The position numbers and the translations under genes were made by a program. The notes below the pieces were generated by a model that was given only the letters and a program-made list of their open reading frames with translations, was not told where the DNA came from and did not search any database. 11,968 bases of DNA from JAJYTI01 sp035302145 (lineage in GTDB: Bacteria; Bacteroidota; Bacteroidia; Flavobacteriales; Flavobacteriaceae), in assembly GCA_035302145.1 (NCBI GenBank), contig DATGSX010000025.1, forward strand, positions 1 through 11,968. The letters are read 5' to 3'. Numbering within the stretch: the first letter of the stretch is position 1; each line of letters begins with the position of its first letter. Positions 7,216 to 11,968 of this stretch are shown in pieces.

Positions 7216-8037
7216 CTAGTTTACATATTCTGCTTCCAACAAAGCGATTAGCTCTTCTGCGTCGGCAGTTAGCTGCGGAAGCTCGATATTGGATCGGATA
7301 TCATAATACGCCTGTAATCTAATCAGGCTATTAATCACTTGCTTCACCTCTCGCATATCCTTTGTAAGCACCTGCAAGTCACTAGCTTTACACTTTAGAT
7401 ACTCTGGTTCGAAATAGTACTGGAACCCCACAAACTCGGGGTTGTTCATTTTTACAAGGACCGTTTTTCGTAAGGCACTAATATTGTCATAATCACTATT
7501 GACTACTTGGGAAATTAAACTTAAGGAGACTTCAGATTTGGCTTTGTCGTTTAAATAGTCCTCATCTAAATGATGGGTAAAGGCATCGTATTCTCCAATT
7601 TTCTTCGATATGGAAATGTCTTCTATATACTGTAGGGTGCCAGAGGTTTTCATATGGTCAATAGTCGACCTACTCCACCTATAGGGTCGGTATAAGATAT
7701 TCCAAGTAAAGCATAGAAAGTCTATATTGGATATATCCTCCACATTTTTGTTGTGCACTGCTAAAGCCAGGCTGTCTATTTTTTCAGAAACATTGTCTAT
7801 AATTTTCCAATTGATAGCTACCATCGCTATATCGGCTTCTAAGTCTTTGATATATAGTTTGGCGTGTTCTGCCACTTTTTGTTGCCGAATTTTCTTTTCA
7901 TTCCAAGTATTGATTTGCAACGCAATCAAAATACCAATCACCACGAGCACTATCTCGCCAATAGCGTACACCAAGTACTTTTTGAACTTATTTTCATTCA
8001 ATAAAGCATGCCTCAATTTTTTAAAAATAGAAATCAT
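7216..8037 (-). CDS. DUF6090 family membrane-anchored protein
   Basis: This 273-residue protein has the family signature at its N-terminus: a short basic amphipathic start (MISIFKKLRHALL), then NENKFKKYLVYAIGEIVLVV leading into the single TM helix (about 21-42), then QINTWNE. The remaining 230 residues are helical and charged, probably outside the cytoplasmic membrane, and contain DHMKTSGTLQYI (128-139), which aligns with the SGKL motif of the neighbouring remnant. The family is frequent and often multicopy in Bacteroidota; I know of no established function. The ATG at 8037 is well placed. A promoter-like pair lies at 8105-8073. The remnant 99 bp downstream suggests an old tandem duplication. 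Confidence 0.88.
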   Translation of the reverse strand: MISIFKKLRHALLNENKFKKYLVYAIGEIVLVVIGILIALQINTWNEKKIRQQKVAEHAKLYIKDLEADIAMVAINWKIIDNVSEKIDSLALAVHNKNVEDISNIDFLCFTWNILYRPYRWSRSTIDHMKTSGTLQYIEDISISKKIGEYDAFTHHLDEDYLNDKAKSEVSLSLISQVVNSDYDNISALRKTVLVKMNNPEFVGFQYYFEPEYLKCKASDLQVLTKDMREVKQVINSLIRLQAYYDIRSNIELPQLTADAEELIALLEAEYVN

Positions 8038-8072
8038 TTGCTTTCTGGTTAGGCTTTGGATATATCTTAAAG

Positions 8073-8105
8073 CACAGATAAAAATACTAGGTATGCTTTT
8101 GCAAA
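8073..8105 (-). promoter_or_regulatory. Possible Bacteroidota-type promoter for the DUF6090 gene
   Basis: On the minus strand TTTG (8105-8102) is followed after 21 bp by TATCTGTG (8080-8073). The Bacteroidota consensus is TTTG, 19-21 bp, TAnnTTTG; here the -7 element has one mismatch. It would give a leader of roughly 30 nt before the ATG at 8037. Confidence 0.45.
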
Positions 8106-8244
8106 TCTAGGTGGGGAAAGTAGGTGTTTTAATCCGCATAGTGCTATTGCTACGTTCTAGCTTGCATGTTACACACTAAATTAGGGAATAACGATGGAAT
8201 ACCTACTAGGCAGCATCATAAAATCATCGAAAAAACACCCAAAT

Positions 8245-8290
8245 AAATCAAAAGATAAAACAAAAGCTCCACAGCATTTCTATGGAGCTT
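8245..8290 (-). terminator. Intrinsic terminator of the DUF2089/YIP1/hydrolase unit
   Basis: On the minus strand a perfect 8-bp stem (AAGCTCCA at 8290-8283 as read, pairing with TGGAGCTT at 8271-8264) with an 11-nt loop is followed at once by TTTTGTTTTATCTTTTG. The stem begins 28 bp after the hydrolase stop codon. This is the clearest rho-independent terminator in the window and marks the end of the three-gene unit. Confidence 0.85.
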
Positions 8291-8318
8291 CTTCACTTAA
8301 TTCCGAATAGTTAACCCG

Positions 8319-9719
8319 TTATTTTACTTGTTTTATTATCCAGTCTGCAATTTCTTGTAAGGCTGCTGTAGAAAAAGTTTCTTCAATGCTTCCATACTCA
8401 TCTGGCGAGCCTGTTATACTTTCTTGAAATAAGTGGTTTAAATTCGCTAGCTCTTTTACGGTGGCATTTGGATTGCCACCTTTTTCCAATGCCTTCCTAA
8501 TTCCTTCTAAGTTTTCTTTTGGGGTTACTTGCAAATCCTTTTCCCCATTAAGTGCCAAAACCGGACAGGTCACTTTTTCTAATACTGGAGCAGGATCGTA
8601 GGCAATAAAATAGCGCATCCACGGCGAAGCAATTTGAGCAACCTGCATGCTAATAAACTCTTCCTTATTCATCCCTTCAGGTAGCATATTGCTCGAATCC
8701 TCTTTTATTCTATTAGATAAATAGCTTGTTACGTCATCTTCTAGTTCTTCTAGGCTTTCTGATTGCAGCATTAGGTCATAAATCTTTCTGTTGGTAGCTG
8801 CATTTTCCAATAAAGTTTCCTCACTAAGGCCCATAGCTTTTCCGATTTGTTTGGCTTGCTCCATCATCAATTCGTCTACTCGAATCCCTGGCGCTGCTAA
8901 CAAAACAAGAAAGGCCACATCGGTAGACTTACTTGCCACCATAGGTGCGATTAAGCCTCCTTCACTATGTCCAAGTAACCCTATATTAGTCTTATCTACT
9001 TCCTCTCTCGTCTTTAAATATGCTATAGCACTTTCTACGTCCGTTGCAAAATCGGCCGACGTGGCAGTGGCAAAATTGCCTGTCGACTCGCCTACCCCTC
9101 TATCATCAAAGCGTAATACTCCAATGCCTTTCCTAGTTAGATAGTCCGAAATAACTAGAAATGGCTTATGACCAGCTATTTCTTCGTCTCTATTTTGTGG
9201 CCCACTACCTGTGATTAAAATAACTACCGGATAAATCCCTTCTTTTTCTGGTAAGGTTAAGGTCCCAGCTAAGGCCACGTTTGCATCGTGGTTATGAAAC
9301 ACAACATCTTCTGAATAATACGGATACGGCTTGGTTGGTTCTTGTGGTCTTCGTACCACTTCTTTCTCTATAGCCTCTCTCGATAAATCTAGCGGAAGCT
9401 CTATTCCACCTTGCTTAAACCTGCCAACCATACGGTTATTCTCATCTAAACTACCAGTATACTGAATAGCCGCACTTGAAATTTCTAGTTTTACTACTGC
9501 CTCCTCATAGGTAGTAGTTGCAACAGGAATACCAAATGCCCCTTGGTCGGGACTGTCCATAGTGGCACTATATACCCCATCCGATTCACTTATATGAAAA
9601 ACTATCGGCAATTGAATACCCTGTACTTTTAATAGCCCGTGCCATTGCCCAGTAATGTCTTGTGCATAAATCGACAAGCTTGTCAGCATGGCAAGTGCGA
9701 AGAGTAGCGTCTTTTTCAT
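8319..9719 (-). CDS. Exported alpha/beta hydrolase (serine esterase/peptidase-like)
   Basis: This 466-residue protein starts with a clear type I signal peptide (MKKTLLFALAMLTSLSIYA, cleavage before Q20). A beta-rich N-terminal domain of about 100 residues (GQWHGLLKVQGIQLPIVFH onward) follows, as in many secreted Bacteroidota hydrolases. The catalytic alpha/beta hydrolase domain spans about 140-466: oxyanion region ITGSGPQNRDEE (169-180), RFDDRGVGES (203-212), nucleophile elbow GHSEGG with S252, acid D395 in NGEKDLQV and histidine H429 in LNHLFQ. A helical cap lies at about 285-375. The triad is complete, so it should be active on an ester, thioester or peptide bond; the substrate cannot be read from sequence. 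It is the last gene of the unit, 6 bp after the YIP1-like gene, and is followed by a strong terminator. Location is periplasmic or outside the cell. Confidence 0.9.
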   Translation of the reverse strand: MKKTLLFALAMLTSLSIYAQDITGQWHGLLKVQGIQLPIVFHISESDGVYSATMDSPDQGAFGIPVATTTYEEAVVKLEISSAAIQYTGSLDENNRMVGRFKQGGIELPLDLSREAIEKEVVRRPQEPTKPYPYYSEDVVFHNHDANVALAGTLTLPEKEGIYPVVILITGSGPQNRDEEIAGHKPFLVISDYLTRKGIGVLRFDDRGVGESTGNFATATSADFATDVESAIAYLKTREEVDKTNIGLLGHSEGGLIAPMVASKSTDVAFLVLLAAPGIRVDELMMEQAKQIGKAMGLSEETLLENAATNRKIYDLMLQSESLEELEDDVTSYLSNRIKEDSSNMLPEGMNKEEFISMQVAQIASPWMRYFIAYDPAPVLEKVTCPVLALNGEKDLQVTPKENLEGIRKALEKGGNPNATVKELANLNHLFQESITGSPDEYGSIEETFSTAALQEIADWIIKQVK

Positions 9720-9725
9720 CGTTGT

Positions 9726-10307
9726 TTAATTTAAATAGTGAATTAAAACTTTAGACAGCACCTCAGCAAGTAGAATAGACAGGATAAATAATGCAATGGG
9801 GGTGTTACCTTTTGCATTGGAAGCCACTTTAAACCCATTGTATAATAAAGCTATATACCAGATTAGAAACACAATGCTAATAAGGCCAAACCCTATTACC
9901 AAAAGTAAACTCGACGTACCCACTTGTTCTATCATTTCTGGATTAACCAGTTGCATAATCTCTTCACTCGCTTTACTCATGGTGTTATTTATATTACCAA
10001 AAACCATAAAGTAATATGGAATTCTAGCTACCATAGCTGCAGTAAGGATATCGATTAATCTTGTTTTATTATTGATATACTTCGCAGATAGAAATAGAAA
10101 CAATACCAAACAAAAAATATTGATGGCATTATCTATTAATACTTGATAAAACGAAGTGCTAGGAACAAAATGCATATCGAGCACCCCATCAAATCTACCC
10201 TGGAAAGCAGCTCCAAGAAGAGAACCGATTAAGGTAAAAGCAACCCCTACTATTACTAAGGTCTTTTCTGAGTACCTCTCAAAAGGTCTAAATAAAATTG
10301 TTTTCAT
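9726..10307 (-). CDS. YIP1-like multi-pass membrane protein
   Basis: With the ATG at 10307 the protein has 193 residues and about five hydrophobic helices (near 16-35, 54-77, 86-104, 132-156 and 169-187). Features in common with bacterial YIP1-like proteins are a short amphipathic N-terminus with a RPFERYSEKT segment and a late WYIALLYNGFKVASNA motif between TM4 and TM5. Known YIP1 proteins of eukaryotes act in membrane trafficking, but for bacterial members no role is established. A GTG at 10313 directly abuts the TAA of the preceding gene and could also start it, adding two residues. The spacing (6 bp on each side) makes co-transcription with the DUF2089 gene and the hydrolase very likely. 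Confidence 0.75.
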   Translation of the reverse strand: MKTILFRPFERYSEKTLVIVGVAFTLIGSLLGAAFQGRFDGVLDMHFVPSTSFYQVLIDNAINIFCLVLFLFLSAKYINNKTRLIDILTAAMVARIPYYFMVFGNINNTMSKASEEIMQLVNPEMIEQVGTSSLLLVIGFGLISIVFLIWYIALLYNGFKVASNAKGNTPIALFILSILLAEVLSKVLIHYLN

Positions 10308-10313
10308 AGCCAC

Positions 10314-10583
10314 TTATTTTTGAAGCTCGTTAATTTTCTCAATAATGTCGTCTAGTCTATTCCTTACGGTTGGATAGCTTTTTCCTATTTTTTTTGCAAT
10401 GTCTTTCAGGCTGCCACTCAAAAGGAAGAACTCAAAGATAAAATCCTGGTCCTCTGGAGATAGCTGGAGTAAGATGGGAAGGGAATAACTCCCAGAAATT
10501 ACCGTATCGCAATTAGAACAAGATAACTGACTTACCATTAGAGTCTTTTCACAACTTGGACATACTACAGGTAGTTTTTTCAT
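10314..10583 (-). CDS. DUF2089-type zinc-ribbon/HTH putative regulator
   Basis: The 89-residue protein starts MKKLPVVCPSC and has a four-cysteine zinc ribbon (C8, C11, C22, C25). A linker with SGSYSLPILLQLSPEDQDFI (30-49) follows, then a helix-turn-helix at about 58-83 (SLKDIAKKIGKSYPTVRNRL). This is the DUF2089 arrangement, presumed to bind DNA. The frame is open to an ATG at 10649, but those 22 extra residues are not part of the family. The promoter at 10635-10605 lies inside that extension, so 10583 is the right start, with a leader of about 15 nt. As the first gene of a tight unit with a YIP1-like protein and an exported hydrolase, it may control its own transcription. That is inference; no partner or ligand is visible. 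Confidence 0.85.
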   Translation of the reverse strand: MKKLPVVCPSCEKTLMVSQLSCSNCDTVISGSYSLPILLQLSPEDQDFIFEFFLLSGSLKDIAKKIGKSYPTVRNRLDDIIEKINELQK

Positions 10584-10604
10584 ATTCAAGAGCTTTGTTT
10601 GGCA

Positions 10605-10635
10605 CAAAGATAAACACATTATTAATAATAACAAT
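10605..10635 (-). promoter_or_regulatory. Bacteroidota-type promoter of the DUF2089/YIP1/hydrolase unit
   Basis: On the minus strand ATTG (10635-10632) is followed after exactly 19 bp by TATCTTTG (10612-10605), a perfect match to the TAnnTTTG -7 element and three of four bases of the TTTG -33 element. Transcription would start around 10598-10600, just before the ATG at 10583. The spacer contains the perfect 12-bp palindrome ATTATTAATAAT (10618-10629), well placed for a repressor, although an AT-only palindrome may be chance. Confidence 0.75.
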
Positions 10636-10856
10636 GAATAACTAAACAATATTAAATATGATATGAATTAAATCAATATTTAAATCAACTTACTAAACAA
10701 CACTAAGTAATCTATAGGAGTATTTTATTTTGTTCGAATAACCCTAGAATGCGAGAAAAACAGTCTAGGAGCTTTTTAATTGATTAAAAACAAATAGAAG
10801 TATTAATTAGTGGGTAGGATTCGGAATAGGGAAAGTAATAGAATGGCAAAAGAGTT
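10636..10856. other. AT-rich gap between the TPR gene and the DUF2089 unit
   Basis: No gene is visible. A 6-bp inverted repeat (CCTAGA 10743-10748, TCTAGG 10764-10769) could be part of a transcript end for the TPR gene, but the stem is short, the loop long (15 nt) and no T-run follows on the minus strand. Confidence 0.5.
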
Positions 10857-11968
10857 TTAATCTAAGTGAAACCCGTGTTCTTCAGGGAGTTTTAATTTAT
10901 GGATAAACGTATTCCATCGTGGATCGCCCCAAAGATTTTGCATGGCTGGATAGTTTAGAACTCTTAACAGGGACGAGTCCTTGTTTTCGTAGGCAAGCTC
11001 TAGCCATTTAAAGGCTTCGTCTTTATCTTTTCTAAATGCATACACATCGGCAACGAAAGGGCGTTCTTGGTCTCCCCACTCGGCAATAAAATCTTCTAAA
11101 AGCTGGTTGGCTTCCTCTATATTTCCCATAGCAAAGACGGTGGGACATATTTTATAGGCACGCCAGAATAGATGGTTGTCTTTTTCAATATACTCCAAAG
11201 AGTTTTCTGGGTTCCCTAAGCTTAATTGAACGGTTCCCATCATCCCATTTCCCCACCCTGAATTTGGGTGGTATAGCAAGTATTCTCTCAGGCTTTCTTC
11301 GGCCTTTTTATAGTTACCATTCATCCAATAGTTTTGGCTCAGCATAAGGTAATGGTTGTTATTTAGAGGATCTAGCTCTATAAGTTTTAAGGCCAAGTCA
11401 ATGGCTAATTCTGGTTTTCCGCAGTATACTGCAAATTCAGCTTTAGCAGTAATAGCTCGGGGGTTATTCGGTTCCAGTACCAAGGCATTTTCCAATAGCG
11501 AATTAGCTTCTTCAAAATTCCAAGCAGCATTCTCTAAAAAAGCAAGCGATATATAGCCCAAAACAGATTCGGAATCTAGTGCTATAGCTTTTTTCGCTGC
11601 AAGCCTACCTTGCTGCATAGCAAGTTCATCGGGCATAGTAAGCAAGGTATAGCCTGCTTGATAATATAGGTAGCTCAAATCCGCCCATGCAGGGGCATAA
11701 GTACTATCTATGGCAATGGATTGCTTAAGGAGCTTAATAGCATTAGTATTGCTTTCTGCTGAGTTTTCAACGGTCATCTGCCCAGCTTGTATATACAATT
11801 TATACGCATTCATGTCGATCGTTTTAGCGACCAATTCCGTATCAAAAAGCGCCACTTTTAACTGCTCTGTTACTTTCATAGCAATCTCCCCTTGTACTTT
11901 TAAAATATCTTCCATATCCCTATCGAAGGTTGCCGACCATATACCAACGCCAGTCATCGCATCGATTA
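10857..11968 (-). CDS. TPR-repeat protein, C-terminal part (TolB/adenylate-cyclase-associated type), cut by window edge
   Basis: The frame is open to the window edge, and the residues before the first internal Met (IDA) fit the family, so the gene starts outside the window. The visible beginning, IDAMTGVGIWSATFDRDMED followed by ILKVQGEIAMKV, is the end of the TolB-like domain found in large Bacteroidota and alphaproteobacterial proteins. These combine an N-terminal adenylate/guanylate cyclase or DNA-binding domain with a TPR array. A run of TPR units follows: for example NAIKLLKQSIAIDSTYAPAW, AAKKAIALDSESVLGYISLA, ANSLLENALVLEPNNPRAIT, AIDLALKLIELDPLNNNHYL and KAEESLREYLLYHPNSGWGN. A conserved end with WLELAYENKD and WGDPRW closes the protein. 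The TPR array probably mediates protein contacts. The effector domain (cyclase, HTH or none) lies outside the window, so I do not name the activity. An internal ATG at 11957 should not be taken as the start. Confidence 0.85.
   Translation of the reverse strand, partial: IDAMTGVGIWSATFDRDMEDILKVQGEIAMKVTEQLKVALFDTELVAKTIDMNAYKLYIQAGQMTVENSAESNTNAIKLLKQSIAIDSTYAPAWADLSYLYYQAGYTLLTMPDELAMQQGRLAAKKAIALDSESVLGYISLAFLENAAWNFEEANSLLENALVLEPNNPRAITAKAEFAVYCGKPELAIDLALKLIELDPLNNNHYLMLSQNYWMNGNYKKAEESLREYLLYHPNSGWGNGMMGTVQLSLGNPENSLEYIEKDNHLFWRAYKICPTVFAMGNIEEANQLLEDFIAEWGDQERPFVADVYAFRKDKDEAFKWLELAYENKDSSLLRVLNYPAMQNLWGDPRWNTFIHKLKLPEEHGFHLD

Noticed and set aside
10584..10649. N-terminal extension of the DUF2089 protein from the ATG at 10649
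   Set aside because: The promoter lies inside this stretch and the family begins at MKKLPV; the hydrophobic extension is a translation of upstream DNA.

Overview
The window looks like chromosomal DNA from a low-GC member of the Bacteroidota, probably Flavobacteriia or a close relative. The evidence is the AT-rich composition, families typical of that phylum (DUF6090, DUF4230, a TolB/cyclase-type TPR protein), flavobacterial-style signal peptides ending in YA|Q, and a promoter of the Bacteroidota type (ATTG-N19-TATCTTTG). Every convincing gene is on the minus strand, so the natural reading order is from high to low coordinates. There are no rRNA or tRNA genes, CRISPR arrays or insertion sequences that I can see.

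Reading order: (1) 11968-10857, the C-terminal part of a large TPR protein that runs off the window edge. (2) 10635-8264, a compact three-gene unit with its own promoter and a good intrinsic terminator: a zinc-ribbon/HTH DUF2089-type regulator, a YIP1-like membrane protein and an exported alpha/beta hydrolase. (3) 8105-6606, a DUF6090 membrane-anchored protein followed by the decayed remnant of a second DUF6090 gene. (4) 6314-5250, a CorA-family channel whose signature GMN motif reads GTN. (5) 5136-4069, a membrane-anchored endonuclease/exonuclease/phosphatase. (6) 3925-2312, a class I (GMC-type) cholesterol oxidase with all catalytic residues and a near-Tat signal, using a non-ATG start. (7) 2266-396, three small membrane proteins: one whose reading frame continues upstream of its first ATG without any normal start codon, one DUF4230 protein, and one two-TM protein with a PH-like tail. 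(8) 1-395, AT-rich DNA in which I see no gene.

Most genes outside the 10.6-8.3 kb unit are separated by 90-290 bp gaps and look like independent housekeeping or envelope functions. The unit most likely to be a functional module is DUF2089/YIP1/hydrolase. The points most worth following up are the cholesterol oxidase in a Bacteroidota background, the GTN variant of CorA, the internally deleted DUF6090 paralogue, and the gene at 1667-2266 with no recognisable start.
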